Origin: Novosphingobium sp. ST904 | Lineage (GTDB): Bacteria > Pseudomonadota > Alphaproteobacteria > Sphingomonadales > Sphingomonadaceae | Length of the DNA: 64,000 nucleotides | NCBI RefSeq assembly: GCF_001298105.1 | Contig: NZ_LGJH01000146.1 | Location: 1 to 64,000, forward strand | Reading direction: 5' to 3' | Shown: one piece after another, positions 44,301 through 54,829 of the stretch | Layout: each line of letters opens with the position of its first letter | Numbering within the stretch: the first letter of the stretch is position 1 | Position numbers and translations under genes: made by a program | The notes under the pieces: generated by a model | The model's input: the letters and a program-made list of their open reading frames with translations, nothing else | Told to the model about the DNA's origin: nothing | Databases searched by the model: none

Positions 44301-46525
44301 TCATTCGGCGGCCTCCTGCTTGCGTGTATGGGCGAGCGGATCGGTGGCGAAGCGCATGGTTACGGTCGTGCCGCCGCCGGCGGTCGGCAGGAACAGCATT
44401 TCGCCGCCATGCTCCTCGATGATCTTGTTCACGATGGCGAGACCGAGGCCGGTGCCCTTCTCTCGCGTGGTGACGTAAGGTTCGATGATGCGTTCGCGGT
44501 CCTGCGAAAGTCCGATGCCGTTGTCGGCGATGCGGACGAGGATCGCCTCGGGCAGCGCCTCCACGGTGACGGCGTCGCGCCGCGATAGTCGGCCGGGGCA
44601 TCCTTGGTCTTCGCCTCGATGGCCTCGACCGCGTTCTTCAGCACGTTGGTCATGGCCTGGCCGTACTGGTGGCGGTCGCAGTCGATCGAGCTGATGGCGG
44701 GATCGCCGGCGAAGCTGAAGGCGATATCCGGCCTTGCGACTTCCTGGAGGAACAGTGCCTGCCGGGTCAGCGCAACCGGATCTTCGGCGCGGAACACCGG
44801 CTTCGGCAGGCGGGCGAAGGAGGAGAACTCGTCGACCATCTTGCGAAGATCGCCCACCTGACGAATGATCGTGCGCGTAAGGTCTTCGAACAGCTCGGGA
44901 TTGTCGACGATCTGCTTGCGATAGCGCCGGCTGAGACGTTCGGTGGCAAGCTGGATCGGCGTGAGCGGGTTCTTGATCTCGTGGGCGATGCGGCGGGCCA
45001 CGTCGGACCATGCCGCCGTGCGCTGGTCGAGCAGCTGGCGGGTGATGTCCTCGAACGTGATGACATGCCCGGTCACGTCGCGCGTCACCTTGACGGCGAA
45101 GGTCAGCAGGTCTCCGTGGCGGTTGTACTGGACCAGCCCGCCAGAGCCACCCTGCTCGATCAGGGCGGCAAACTGCGGCGCCAGATCGGAAAGCGGCATG
45201 TCTTCAGGCAGTTCGGAGCGCTGGGTCAGGAGCTTCTGCGCCGTGCTGTTCATCAGCAGGATGCGCCCTTCCGTATCGAGCGAGATGATGCCCGAGGTCA
45301 CGGATTCCAGCACTGCTTCGATGAACACGCGGCGTTCGTGAAGCTGGCGGTTGGCCCCCAAAAGAGCCTGGGTCTGCTTCTCGATCTGCGCGGTCATGCG
45401 GTTGAACGCGCGATTGAGTAGGCCGATCTCGTCAGCGCCGGTACGGCCTTCGATCCGCAAGGCGAAGTTGCCGCTGCCGACCCTTCGAGCCGCATCGACG
45501 AGTTCGTAGAGCGGCTTGACCTGACGGTCGGCGAAGCGGAGCGCGAACCATACGGCAAGCCCGACGAGTGCCAGCGACGCAACGAACAAAGCCACGTTGA
45601 AGCGCAGCTGGAGTACGCGGGCGCGGCTCGTCAGCACTTCGTAGGCCTGGACGATGTTCTCCGCGTTTTCGGCGCGCTGCCCCTGGCTGAGTGCGAGCAG
45701 GTCCGAACTGCGGGCGGCATAAAGATAGACGCCTGCCTCCCGTTCGATCGGCACGACGGCCACCACCCGGTCGGCGTTCGAGGTTACGACCAGCGGCTCC
45801 CCTTTGTTGAGGCGGGCCTGGACTTCGGGAGTGATTCGCTTGTCATCGGTCTTCCCCTCGGGATCGACGATGATCGGCGTGCGCTGGCTACCGTCGTTCG
45901 CGACCTGGATGATCGCGGCTACCGACAGGTTGCGGCGGACCACCTGGCTGGCGAAGAACTGCTGGAAATAGGCGCTGGCAACCGGCGATTCGCCGAGAGT
46001 GACGCGGGTGTCGTTGGCCATGGCGGCGGATTCGTAGCCGACGTCACGCTGGGTCTGCTCGTAGTAGCCGCGCGCCAGCTTGTTCGCATTTTCCAGCAGC
46101 CCGCGCGAGGAGTCCGAGAACCAGAATTCGACGCCGGACTGGAACAGCCAGGACGCGAAAACCACCACCAGCAGCGTGGGAACGGCCGAAATCAGCGAGA
46201 AGATGAAGACCAGGCGGACGTGCATCTGGCCGGTGCCGCCAATGTTCTCGGCGGCGCGGCGCAGTGCCATCCGGCGCCCCAGCAGCACGAGGATGGCCAT
46301 GGCCGGAACCAGCGTGCCGACCAGCAGCGTTGCCGTGAGGTTGGAGGGCAGCAATTGCCCCTTGTCCCGCGAATTTAGCGCGACCCAGGTGATGCCGGTC
46401 ATCACTAGGAAAGCGACGATCGAGAGCACTTCCATCATCGCGAAGAAGTTCGCGCGGCGGGCTGCAACCTGCATGCGCCGCCACCATCGTGGCCAGGCGC
46501 GTTTGTGGATCATGATCTCGCTCAT
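44301..46525 (-). CDS. ntrY: Sensor histidine kinase NtrY (frame broken once)
   Basis: N-terminal membrane helices (FFAMMEVLSIVAFLVMTGIT, LLVGTLVPAMAILVLLG, LVFIFSLISAVPTLLVVVFA), a periplasmic part, another helix before the HAMP domain (RQVKPLYELVDAARRVGSGN), a PAS-like part, the H box [20 protein letters not shown] and the ATP lid (DNGIGLSQDRERIIEPYVTT). Adding one base near 44575-44582 rejoins YRGRDAVTVEALPEAIL and gives 741 residues. It senses nitrogen or redox state in alphaproteobacteria and phosphorylates NtrX. Located between ntrC and ntrX as usual. Confidence 0.92.
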
Positions 46526-46585
46526 CGTTGCGCTGTTACAACGCCGGTGTTGCCTGTTTGCAAGAGCAAATCCATCAATGCCCGA

Positions 46586-48001
46586 TCAGGAACGACGAGT
46601 GAAGTCCTCGGGGTCGAGTGCAAGCTCGCCAAGACGCTTGCGCAAGGTGTTGCGATTAATCCCGAGTGCCTGGGCTGCACGAAGCTGGTTTCCGCCTGTC
46701 TCTTTAAGCACTTCCGCAAAAAGCGGACGCTCGAATGCGGCTGCCGCCGTTTCGTAGATCGTGCCGTTCGCCGGGCGCGTGGCCGCCAGCCAGCGGCTGA
46801 CCGCCTGCGCGATGTCGTCGGGTTCGCTGACGTCAGCAGGCGCCGACGAAGTATCCGCGGCCAGCAAAGGCAGGATGCTCTCGGGATCGATCGCATCCTC
46901 GCGTGCCAGCAGGGCGAGCCGGTAGATGAAATTCTTGAGCTCGCGCACATTGCCGCGCCAGGGCTGGCGGCTGAGCAGTTCCGCCGCTTCGGCGGTCAAC
47001 TGCCGGCGCGGCAACCCCTCGTTGGTGGCGTGCTGAAGGAAATGGCGGGCCAGTACCTCGATGTCGTCCCGGCGGTCGCGCAGCGGCGGCATATGGATCG
47101 GCACGACATTGAGCCGGTAGTAGAGATCTTCGCGGAAGCGCCCGGCAGCGATCTCCGGCTCCAGATCCTTGTTGGTGGCAGCGATTATGCGCACGTCCAG
47201 CCTTATCTCGTCCCGCCCGCCGACGCGCCGCACCGTGCCCGACTGGAGCGCCCGCAACAGCCGGGTCTGGGCCTGCATCGGCATGTCGCCGATTTCGTCG
47301 AGGAACAGGGTGCCGCCCGCTGCCTGCTCGAACTTGCCGACATGCCGGGCGACCGCGCCGGTAAAGGCGCCCTTTTCATGGCCGAACAGCTCGCTCTCGA
47401 TCAGCTCGGCCGGAATTGCCGCTGTGTTCACGGCGATGAACGGACCTGCCCGGCGGTGCCCGAGATTGTGGACCGCTTCCGCCACCAGTTCCTTGCCGGT
47501 GCCGGATTCGCCAAGGATCAGCACGGTCAGATCGTTGCGCAGGACGCGCGTGATCATGCGGAATACCGTTTGCATGGCAAGGCTGCGGCCGACCAGCGGC
47601 AGCCCGTCGCCCAGCGGTTCGTCGCCTTCGGGGGCGCTGCCCTGCCCTGCACCTGCCGCCTGGCGCACGGTTCGGGCCAGTTCGTCGATATCGAAGGGCT
47701 TGGGGAAGTACTCGAAGGCCCCGGTATCGGTTGCGCGAACGGCGGTATCGAGGGTGTTCTGGGCCGAAAGGATGACGATCGGCATCGCCGGATGCAGCGC
47801 CCTTACCCGGTCGATCGTCTCGATTCCGTCGCCGTCAGGCAGCATGACGTCGGTGACGAGGGCCTGATAGCTGCCCTCGCCAAGCAGCCGGTCTCGTTCG
47901 CCGATCGACTGGCAATGGATGACGGTGAAACCCTCGGCCTCCAGCGCGGCGGTGATGACGATGGCGATCGAAAGGTCGTCCTCGACGAGCAGCACGCTCA
48001 T
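46586..48001 (-). CDS. ntrC: Nitrogen regulator NtrC, sigma-54 activator
   Basis: 471 residues, intact. Receiver: [20 protein letters not shown], phospho-Asp in ALVTDVMLPDGDG, Lys in YFPKPFDIDELAR. AAA+ domain: Walker A LILGESGTGKELVAEAVHNL, the GAFTGA loop in HEKGAFTGAVARH, Walker B GGTLFLDEIGDMPMQAQTRL. The Fis-like HTH ends the protein (ETGGNQLRAAQALGINRNTL). It activates nitrogen-assimilation promoters with sigma-54 after phosphorylation by NtrB. Its start overlaps the ntrB stop. Confidence 0.96.
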   Translation of the reverse strand: MSVLLVEDDLSIAIVITAALEAEGFTVIHCQSIGERDRLLGEGSYQALVTDVMLPDGDGIETIDRVRALHPAMPIVILSAQNTLDTAVRATDTGAFEYFPKPFDIDELARTVRQAAGAGQGSAPEGDEPLGDGLPLVGRSLAMQTVFRMITRVLRNDLTVLILGESGTGKELVAEAVHNLGHRRAGPFIAVNTAAIPAELIESELFGHEKGAFTGAVARHVGKFEQAAGGTLFLDEIGDMPMQAQTRLLRALQSGTVRRVGGRDEIRLDVRIIAATNKDLEPEIAAGRFREDLYYRLNVVPIHMPPLRDRRDDIEVLARHFLQHATNEGLPRRQLTAEAAELLSRQPWRGNVRELKNFIYRLALLAREDAIDPESILPLLAADTSSAPADVSEPDDIAQAVSRWLAATRPANGTIYETAAAAFERPLFAEVLKETGGNQLRAAQALGINRNTLRKRLGELALDPEDFTRRS

Positions 48002-49124
48002 GCAGCCGGCCTCCTTCTGGTTGAGCGGCTGCGGGTTTCGCGGGCCAGGGGCAAGTGGACACGGAAATGGGTGAACCCGCCTTCCTCGTCGCGTTCGTGC
48101 GTGATGCGTCCGTTCATGTCGCGCACCAGCTTGCGTACGAGAGGAAGGCCCAGCCCCTGACCGGATTTCTTGGTGGTGACGAAGGGCTCGAAGATATGAT
48201 CGCGCATCGCCGGCTCCACGCCCGGACCATTGTCTGACACGCGCAGTTCCACCGGCAGGCGCACCGGCTCTCCGGAATCGCTGGTGTGGAGCTGGAGGCC
48301 GCTGGCGAAGCGCGTGCGGATCGTTACGCGGGGGGCCTCCTCAGCCGCGCAGGCCTCGGAAGCATTGGCCACGAGGTTGATGATGACCTGCACCAGCGCA
48401 TCCGGGCTGCCGAGCACGGCGGGCAGCGAAGGGTCGAATTCCTCGACAAGACCCACCCGCTCCGGCGCATCACCGCGCGCGGCGGACATCACGTTGATCG
48501 CGCGCGCGCGGCTTCGTGAAGGTTGCAGGGTTCGACCGGCGGAGCCGTGCGGCGGCTGAGCTTCTGCATCTGGTCGATCAGATTGGCGATGCGATCGACT
48601 TCGAGCGTGATAAGCTCGGTCAGTGCGCGGTCCTTGTCTTCGATCTTGCGGGCAAGGAGCTGGGCCGCGCCGCGAATGCCGGCCAGAGGGTTCTTGATCT
48701 CGTGAGCCATGATTTCCGGCCCGCGCAGCACTGCATTGTCCGGGCCGCCGGAATCGTCGCCCAGCGCCTCGGTGGCGGTGTTGTCATGGATCGTAAGCAC
48801 CTGCCAGCCCGGCGTATCGGCCACCGGGGCGACGTTGATGTCGATCCTTCGTGCGCCCTTGCCCTTGAGCGTGACCACGACTTCGCGCGCCGAAACCGGC
48901 GTTTCATAATCGTCGAGACGCTCCAGCAGGAGCTGGTCGGAAAACGTCAGGATCTCGCGCAGCGGCATGCCGACCAGCAAGCGCAGCGATTGCCCGAAGA
49001 ACTGCTCGGCGGCGGGGTTGAGCGATGCGATCCGCAGCCCCGGTTCCAGCAGCACGACAGCCTGGGGAAGGCTTGCGAGAAGCCGCGAAGCCGCGGGCAA
49101 GGCCGTGTGCGGCGCGAGGCTCAT
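47998..49124 (-). CDS. ntrB: Nitrogen sensor kinase NtrB (frame broken once)
   Basis: PAS-type N-terminus ([20 protein letters not shown]), H box [21 protein letters not shown] box [17 protein letters not shown] and G boxes [20 protein letters not shown] and [19 protein letters not shown]. The frame breaks inside the CG run at 48499-48511; adding one or deleting two bases rejoins [17 protein letters not shown], giving about 375 residues. A soluble kinase/phosphatase of NtrC, controlled by PII. It overlaps dusB upstream and ntrC downstream. Confidence 0.92.
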
Positions 49125-50164
49125 GCAGCCTGACGGTCTGCCGATGCGGTTTCGCTGCCCTGGTCACGGTAAGGCGCATAGAATTCGGCTAGCAGACGCA
49201 GCACTTCGTCAGGATCGTTGACGAAATTGATGCGGTTGCGGAACTCGGCCGAACCCTTGATGCCCTTGATGTACCATCCTAGGTGCTTGCGGGCCATCTT
49301 CACGCCCGTATCGCTGCCGTAGTGGGAGAGCATGTCCTCGTAGTGTTCGCGGATGATTTCGTACTGCTTGCCGAAACCGGGCTCTTCCATAAGCCCGTTG
49401 CCGCGCCACCACTGCATGACTTTGGCGAGAATCCACGGCTTGCCGTAAGCGCCGCGACCGATCATCAGGCCATCGGCACCGGACTGTTCCAGCGCCCTGG
49501 CGGCATCCTCGATATCCAGGATATCGCCATTGACGATGACCGGGATCGAGACCGCGTCCTTCACGCCGCGCACGAAAGCCCAGTCGGCCGAGCCCTTGTA
49601 CATCTGGCTGCGGGTGCGGCCGTGGACGGTGATCATCTTGGCACCGAGGTCTTCGGCGATGCGCGCTAGTTCGGGGGCGTTGAGACTGTCATGGCACCAG
49701 CCCATGCGCATCTTCACGGTGACGGGAACCTTCACGGCCTTGACCGTGGCTTCGATCAGCCGGGTGGCGAGAGGAATGTCGCGCATGAGCGCCGATCCGG
49801 CATCGCCGTTGACGACCTTGCGGACCGGGCAGCCCATGTTGATGTCGATGATGGCGGCGCCCCGATCCTCGACGAGTTTGGCGGCTTCGGCCATCTGTTC
49901 CGGCTCGCAGCCGACGAGCTGCATCGAAACCGGATCCTCGATCTGGTCCCACATGGCCTTCTGAAGCGAAACGCGCGTCTCACGGATGGCGGCCGGGCTG
50001 GCGATCATCTCGGTGACGTTCAGACCCGACCCGAATCCGCGCACCATGCGGCGGAACGGCAAATCGGAAACGCCCGTCATCGGGGCGAGCACGACCGGAC
50101 AGTCGATCGTCACGGGACCGACTTCGATCGGCTTCAGAGCCGGAGGAGTAGGCAGTGTGTTCAT
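49121..50164 (-). CDS. dusB: tRNA dihydrouridine synthase DusB (NifR3)
   Basis: 347 residues from ATG 50164 ([20 protein letters not shown]). TIM-barrel flavoprotein with [20 protein letters not shown], the catalytic Cys in [20 protein letters not shown], and [13 protein letters not shown] and [20 protein letters not shown] for FMN binding. It reduces uridines in the tRNA D-loop. It heads the dusB-ntrB-ntrC-ntrY-ntrX cluster, an arrangement (nifR3-ntr) typical of alphaproteobacteria. Confidence 0.96.
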   Translation of the reverse strand: MNTLPTPPALKPIEVGPVTIDCPVVLAPMTGVSDLPFRRMVRGFGSGLNVTEMIASPAAIRETRVSLQKAMWDQIEDPVSMQLVGCEPEQMAEAAKLVEDRGAAIIDINMGCPVRKVVNGDAGSALMRDIPLATRLIEATVKAVKVPVTVKMRMGWCHDSLNAPELARIAEDLGAKMITVHGRTRSQMYKGSADWAFVRGVKDAVSIPVIVNGDILDIEDAARALEQSGADGLMIGRGAYGKPWILAKVMQWWRGNGLMEEPGFGKQYEIIREHYEDMLSHYGSDTGVKMARKHLGWYIKGIKGSAEFRNRINFVNDPDEVLRLLAEFYAPYRDQGSETASADRQAA

Positions 50165-50180
50165 TGCGCGAGCCCGGAAT

Positions 50181-50210
50181 TGCCTAAAAAACGTATAGTG
50201 CCTAAAAAAC
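50181..50210. repeat. 12-base direct repeat in the dusB/ispDF divergent promoter region
   Basis: TGCCTAAAAAAC occurs at 50181-50192 and again at 50199-50210, 18 bases apart, in the 100-base divergent space between dusB-ntr and ispDF. It may be a regulator-binding repeat or part of overlapping promoters. The regulator is unknown. Confidence 0.5.
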
Positions 50211-50264
50211 AGGCAGCGCATAGTGGATTGCCCTCGCCTCGGCAAGCGATTACCGGCAACGACA

Positions 50265-51449
50265 ATGTCGCAAGACCTGTCAGAAACGCTCCCGCGTCCC
50301 GCCGAACATCCCCGCACAGCCGCTATCGTGGTGGCTGCAGGCAAAGGACTGCGCGCAGGCCAGCCTGTTCCCAAACAATTTGCGCTCTGGCGCGGCAAGC
50401 CGGTGGTTCGCCATTCGGCCGAAGCGCTGGCCCGCGCGGGGATTTCGCCGATTCTCGTCGTGATCCCCCAGGGCGCCAAGGAAATCGCCGCCGAAGCGCT
50501 GGCCGGCATCCCCGGTGTCCAGTTGGCGAACGGCGGCGAAACACGGCAGGAATCGGTCAGGCTCGGGCTCGAAGTGCTTGTGAGCGGCCATCCCGACCGG
50601 GTTCTGATCCACGACGCGGCCCGGCCGATTCTCCCTGGCCCCGTGATCGACAGGCTGATGGATGCCCTGGCGGTTCATGAGGCGGCGATTCCCGTGCTGA
50701 CCGTCGTGGACAGCCTCGCTCACGCCGAGCCCGGCGAGGTTTGGCAGATGATGGGCGCCCCTGCCCGCCGCGAGGATATTCGCCGCGTACAGACCCCTCA
50801 GGCCTTCCGATTCCCCGAAATCCTCGCCGCCCACCGCGCATGGGACGGGCCGACCACCGCCGGAGACGACGCGCAGGTGGCGCAGGCGTCCGGCATGGGT
50901 ATCGCGCTCGTCGAAGGAGACGAAGCCTTGCACAAGCTGACATATGCCGCGGACTTCGCCGGCGCCCTGCCGCCGATCCGCGTCGGCACCGGTTATGACG
51001 TCCACCGTCTGGAAGAAGGTGAGGAACTCTGGCTTTGCGGCGTGAAGATCGCCCATACTCACGGCCTGTCCGGCCATAGCGATGCCGATGTCGCCATCCA
51101 CGCGCTGGTCGACGCTTTACTCGGCGCCGTGGGCAAGGGCGACATCGGCCAGCACTTCCCGCCCAGCGACCCCCAGTGGAAGGGCGCTGCATCCGACCGG
51201 TTCCTGGCACATGCCGCGAAGCTCGTGGCCGAGGCCGGCTATGTGCTTGGCAATGCGGACGTGACGATCATCTGCGAAGCGCCCAAGATCGGCCCGCACC
51301 GCGAAGCCATGCGCTCTCGCCTCGCCGAAATCCTCGGCGCCGATCCCTCCCTTGTCAGCGTGAAGGCAACCACGACCGAGAAGCTGGGTTTCACTGGCAG
51401 GGCAGAGGGAATCGCCTGCCAGGCTGCGGTCAGCCTGGTCAGGATTTAA
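50265..51449 (+). CDS. ispDF: Bifunctional IspD-IspF (MEP cytidylyltransferase / MECDP synthase)
   Basis: 394 residues from ATG 50265. The IspD half has [40 protein letters not shown] and [19 protein letters not shown]. The IspF half begins [20 protein letters not shown] with the zinc Asp-His pair, followed by [20 protein letters not shown] and [20 protein letters not shown]. It carries out two non-consecutive steps of the MEP isoprenoid pathway; the fusion is typical of alphaproteobacteria. Divergent from dusB and intact. Confidence 0.97.
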   Translation: MSQDLSETLPRPAEHPRTAAIVVAAGKGLRAGQPVPKQFALWRGKPVVRHSAEALARAGISPILVVIPQGAKEIAAEALAGIPGVQLANGGETRQESVRLGLEVLVSGHPDRVLIHDAARPILPGPVIDRLMDALAVHEAAIPVLTVVDSLAHAEPGEVWQMMGAPARREDIRRVQTPQAFRFPEILAAHRAWDGPTTAGDDAQVAQASGMGIALVEGDEALHKLTYAADFAGALPPIRVGTGYDVHRLEEGEELWLCGVKIAHTHGLSGHSDADVAIHALVDALLGAVGKGDIGQHFPPSDPQWKGAASDRFLAHAAKLVAEAGYVLGNADVTIICEAPKIGPHREAMRSRLAEILGADPSLVSVKATTTEKLGFTGRAEGIACQAAVSLVRI

Positions 51450-51459
51450 GGAGCCTACG

Positions 51460-52017
51460 ATGCCTGCTTTCCGCAAGATGCTCACTTTAGCCGCGGTGTC
51501 CGCGCTCGCGATCCTGCCCGGCCTGGCAAATGCCCAGCAGTCCGCCTGCCTGACCAAGGCCGAGGCGCGATCCCTGTTCGGCTATGCCCTTCCCCAGGTC
51601 ATTTCCGGCACCAGCAAACGGTGCGCCCAGGTCTTGCCCAGCGATTCCTACCTGCGCAATCACGGCGCCGAACTCGTCGCGCGCTATACGGCGCAGAAAA
51701 GTCGTTACTGGCCTGAAGCCAAGATCGCCTTCCTCAAGCTGGGCGAAGGCAAAGATGCGCAAGTCGGCCAGTTCGCGCGCAATCTTCCCGACGAATCGCT
51801 TCGTCCGCTGGTCGACATCACTGTCGAGGGGATGGTCTCGCAGGGTCTTCCGCTGAAATCCTGCGACAAGGTCGATCTCGCGCTCGACCTGCTCTCCCCT
51901 CTCCCGCCCGAAAACACCGCCGGCCTCATCGCGCTGCTCATCGAAGTCACCTCGAAGGCTGACGAAGTGGCGCCCGGCAAGGCGAAGCTCGGCGGCTTCA
52001 CTCTCTGCAAGGACTGA
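51460..52017 (+). CDS. Exported protein of unknown function
   Basis: 185 residues. The signal peptide ends near GLANAQQS. The mature part is helical, with four cysteines (SACLTKAEARSLFGYALPQV, GTSKRCAQVLPSDSYLRNHG, LPLKSCDKVDLALDLLSPLP and GGFTLCKD) that may pair in the periplasm. No domain is recognised. It starts 10 bases after ispDF and ends one base before the cinA start, so it is co-transcribed. Confidence 0.75.
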   Translation: MPAFRKMLTLAAVSALAILPGLANAQQSACLTKAEARSLFGYALPQVISGTSKRCAQVLPSDSYLRNHGAELVARYTAQKSRYWPEAKIAFLKLGEGKDAQVGQFARNLPDESLRPLVDITVEGMVSQGLPLKSCDKVDLALDLLSPLPPENTAGLIALLIEVTSKADEVAPGKAKLGGFTLCKD

Positions 52018-52018
52018 C

Positions 52019-52544
52019 ATGTCTGGCAACATCCTATTCCCGCAGGACCTTTACGACCTTGCCGTGCGCGTGATCGCCGAAAACAAGGCGATCGGCCGCA
52101 AGGTCGCGCTGGCCGAGAGCTGTACGGGTGGCCTCGTCTGCGCCGCGCTGACCGAAGTGGCCGGCTCCTCCGCCGTGCTCGACCGCGGATTCGTGACCTA
52201 TTCGAACGAATCGAAGCAGGAGATGCTGGGGGTCGCGTCGGATATCATCGACACGCTTGGCGCGGTTTCTCCGGCTACGGCATGGGCGATGGCGCAAGGG
52301 GCGATCACGCACAGCAATGCCGACGTGGCGGTCGCGATCAGCGGCATTGCCGGGCCCGAAGGCGGCAGCGAACTCAAGCCGGTGGGAACCGTGGTCTTTG
52401 CCCGCGCGCATCGCGGCGAGGAAGAGGTCCATGCCGAACAGAAGCTGATCGAAGGTGCGAACCGCGCTGAAATCCGCCACCACGCGGCAGTGCGCGCTGG
52501 AACTGCTGCTGCCTGGAACCGAGTTGCCCGCCTACGCGGACTGA
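52019..52544 (+). CDS. CinA C-terminal-type nicotinamide-nucleotide amidase (3' indel)
   Basis: Single-domain CinA/PncC family. IGRKVALAESCTGGLVCAAL carries the active-site Ser/Thr, then YSNESKQEMLGVASDIID, AVSPATAWAMAQGAI and VAISGIAGPEGGSELKPVGT. Near the end the frame shifts: removing one base at about 52488-52495 gives HHAAVALELLLPGTELPAYA and a TGA at 52542-52544, 174 residues and the normal family end. It recycles NMN to nicotinate mononucleotide. A hairpin terminator follows. Confidence 0.88.
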
Positions 52545-52554
52545 GCGTTCATCG

Positions 52555-52572
52555 TCCCGGAGCGATCCGGGA
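52555..52572. terminator. Hairpin between convergent cinA-type gene and ratA-like gene
   Basis: TCCCGGA, loop GCGA, TCCGGGA (7-base perfect arms) lies 10 bases after the amidase stop and 13 before the stop of the convergent gene. It is not followed by a long T run. The same arms recur in the hairpin after trmFO. Confidence 0.6.
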
Positions 52573-52585
52573 GATGCCTGTCCGG

Positions 52586-53026
52586 TCAGACCGGTTCGCC
52601 GTAAAGTTCGTGGGCGCGGGTTTCGAAGGCGGCCACCATCTTGCGGAAGGCCTTGTCGAAATACTGGCCTGCCAGCTTCTCGAACAGGGCGTTGCGGAAG
52701 CTGAAGCGCACGTCGAATTCGATATCGCAGCTATGCGCATCGACCGGATGGAACGTCCAGTGGTTGTGCAGGTCCTTCATCGGCCCGTCGACATAGTGGA
52801 CCTTGATCTCGCGCGCGCGAACCTTCTCGACGCGCGAGGTGAACTTTTCGCGCAGGGCCTTGAAGCCGACCAGCATGTCCGCGACCATTTCGGTTCCGGT
52901 GTCGGACTTCACCCGGGTGGCGACCACCCAGGGCAGGAATTCCTGATAACGGCCGACATCGGCTACGAGGTCGAACATCTGCTCGGCGCTGTAGGGCAAG
53001 CGCTGGGTTTCGTGGATTCCGGGCAC
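52586..53026 (-). CDS. START-fold protein, RatA/Coq10 type
   Basis: 146 residues. HETQRLPYSAEQMFDLVADV, RYQEFLPWVVATRV and FKALREKFTSRVEKVRA, with the ending RNALFEKLAGQYFDKAFRKM, are the hallmarks of the Coq10/RatA polyketide-cyclase-like START family. It probably binds ubiquinone and supports respiration; the RatA toxin function known in E. coli is less likely. It lies 17 bases after lipA on the same strand, a common pairing in alphaproteobacteria. Confidence 0.9.
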   Translation of the reverse strand: MPGIHETQRLPYSAEQMFDLVADVGRYQEFLPWVVATRVKSDTGTEMVADMLVGFKALREKFTSRVEKVRAREIKVHYVDGPMKDLHNHWTFHPVDAHSCDIEFDVRFSFRNALFEKLAGQYFDKAFRKMVAAFETRAHELYGEPV

Positions 53027-53042
53027 TGTAACGTCTTCCGGC

Positions 53043-53996
53043 TCAGCGCGGCGTCTTTGTCAGCGCGGCCTTGGCCAGTTGCGCTTCGCGGGCGGCGCGC
53101 ATTTCGGCGAAGTCCTTGCCGGCGTGATAGCTCGAACGCGTCAGCGGCGAGGATGCGACCTGCAGGAAACCCTTCGCACGGGCGATGGCGCCATAGGCAT
53201 CGAACGCCTTGGGGGTCACGAATTCCTTGACCTCGGCGTGCTTCGGCGTGGGACGCAGGTACTGGCCCATGGTCAGGAAATCGATATCGGCGCAGCGCAT
53301 GTCATCCATGACCTGATGGACTTCCAGACGCTCCTCACCCAGACCCAGCATCACGCCGGACTTGGTGAAGATCTTCGGATCGTGGGCCTTGACCTCTTCC
53401 AGCAGGCGCAGTGACGCATAGTAACGGGCGCCGGGGCGGATGGTGGGATAAAGGCGGGGCACGGTCTCGAGGTTGTGATTGTAGACGTCGGGGCCGGCAG
53501 CCACGATCGCCTCGATCGCGCGGCGCATCTTGCCGCGGAAGTCGGGCGTGAGAATTTCGATCGTGGTCGACGGAGTCGCGGCGCGCAGGGCCTGGATCAC
53601 CTTCACGAACTGGTGGGCGCCGCCATCGGGCAGGTCGTCCCGGTCGACCGAGGTGATGACGATGTGCTCAAGACCCGTCTTGAGCGCCAGTTCGGCGACA
53701 TGTTCCGGTTCGGAAGGGTCCACGCGGCCGGGCATTCCGGTCTTCACATTGCAGAACGCGCAGGCGCGTGTGCAGGTGTCGCCCAGAATCATCACCGTGG
53801 CGTGCTTCTTCGTCCAGCATTCGCCGATGTTCGGGCAGGCCGCTTCTTCGCAGACCGTGTTGAGCTTGAGGTCCCGCATGAGCTGGCGCGTTTCGCCATA
53901 ACCCTTGCTGGTCGGCGCCTTGACGCGGATCCAGTCAGGCTTGCGCTGACGTTCGGGCTTCTGCTCGGGGCTCGGCACGGAGGAAAGGTCGTTCAT
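53043..53996 (-). CDS. lipA: Lipoyl synthase
   Basis: 317 residues from ATG 53996. Radical-SAM cluster in [20 protein letters not shown] (CxxxCxxC). The auxiliary cluster cysteines are in [20 protein letters not shown], and the conserved [15 protein letters not shown] segment with its ligand Ser is near the end. It inserts sulfur into octanoyl groups of E2 and H proteins, fitting with pdhB elsewhere in the window. Intact. Confidence 0.97.
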   Translation of the reverse strand: MNDLSSVPSPEQKPERQRKPDWIRVKAPTSKGYGETRQLMRDLKLNTVCEEAACPNIGECWTKKHATVMILGDTCTRACAFCNVKTGMPGRVDPSEPEHVAELALKTGLEHIVITSVDRDDLPDGGAHQFVKVIQALRAATPSTTIEILTPDFRGKMRRAIEAIVAAGPDVYNHNLETVPRLYPTIRPGARYYASLRLLEEVKAHDPKIFTKSGVMLGLGEERLEVHQVMDDMRCADIDFLTMGQYLRPTPKHAEVKEFVTPKAFDAYGAIARAKGFLQVASSPLTRSSYHAGKDFAEMRAAREAQLAKAALTKTPR

Positions 53997-54080
53997 GGCG
54001 TCCAGATAGTCGCAAGCTTGCCTGCTTGCCAGTGCGAATATCCGCTCTATGGGTTGCGTGCGTTTCAATGGAGGCAACCC

Positions 54081-54749
54081 ATGACAGATTCCAACGCCCC
54101 GCAATCAGAACAACGCGTCCTCGATACCCTGATCGACGGCTATCGCCGGTTCCGCAACAGCGGGTGGAGCCCCCACCGAGAGCGTTGGGAGCGTCTCAGC
54201 GAGGGGCAGCAACCCGAGGTGATGATCGTGGCCTGCTCCGACAGCCGCGTTGACCCTTCGCAGATCTTCGACGTCGATCCGGGCGAGATCTTCGTGGTCC
54301 GCAATGTTGCGGCGCTCGTCCCGCCCTTCGAGACCACGCCCGGCCATCACGGTGTTTCCGCTGCGCTTGAATTCGCGGTGCAGGTGCTGAAGGTGAAGGA
54401 AATCGTGGTCATGGGCCACGGCATGTGCGGCGGCTGCAAGGCGGCGCTCACGCAGGAGCTTCATGGCGCCGAGCCGGGACAAGGCGGTTTCATCGCTGAC
54501 TGGATTTCGATGCTGGATGAGGCCCGCGCTCCCGTCGCCGCGCAATTCGGCACGACCGGACGCCCGGCCGAACGCCAGATGGAGCAGGCCGCGGTGCGCG
54601 TCAGCATCGACAATCTGATGACGTTCCCCTGCGTTCGCCACAAGGTGAAGACCGGTGAACTCAAGCTGCGCGGCGCGTTCTTCGCGATCTCAGACGGGCA
54701 GCTTCATCTGATGGATGACGCCAGCGGAAAATTCGCACCGATTTCCTGA
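54081..54749 (+). CDS. Beta-class carbonic anhydrase
   Basis: 222 residues from ATG 54081 with GGAGG upstream. Zinc ligands and active site: [20 protein letters not shown] (Cys and Asp-Arg dyad) and [19 protein letters not shown] (His and Cys). [20 protein letters not shown] is also typical. It interconverts CO2 and bicarbonate. It is divergent from lipA and convergent with the next gene, with a strong terminator between. Confidence 0.96.
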   Translation: MTDSNAPQSEQRVLDTLIDGYRRFRNSGWSPHRERWERLSEGQQPEVMIVACSDSRVDPSQIFDVDPGEIFVVRNVAALVPPFETTPGHHGVSAALEFAVQVLKVKEIVVMGHGMCGGCKAALTQELHGAEPGQGGFIADWISMLDEARAPVAAQFGTTGRPAERQMEQAAVRVSIDNLMTFPCVRHKVKTGELKLRGAFFAISDGQLHLMDDASGKFAPIS

Positions 54750-54770
54750 CCCTTCGGGAAACGGCAAAAG

Positions 54771-54803
54771 AAAAGGGCGGCGGGTTATTCCCGCCGCCCT
54801 TTT
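54771..54803. terminator. Bidirectional intrinsic terminator
   Basis: AAAAGGGCGGCGGG, loop TTATT, CCCGCCGCCCTTTT: perfect 14-base arms with A-run and T-run on opposite sides. It lies between the convergent carbonic anhydrase and TPR-like genes and can serve both directions. Confidence 0.92.
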
Positions 54804-54829
54804 CGTGTCTTTGGCCAGGTTACGTCGGC

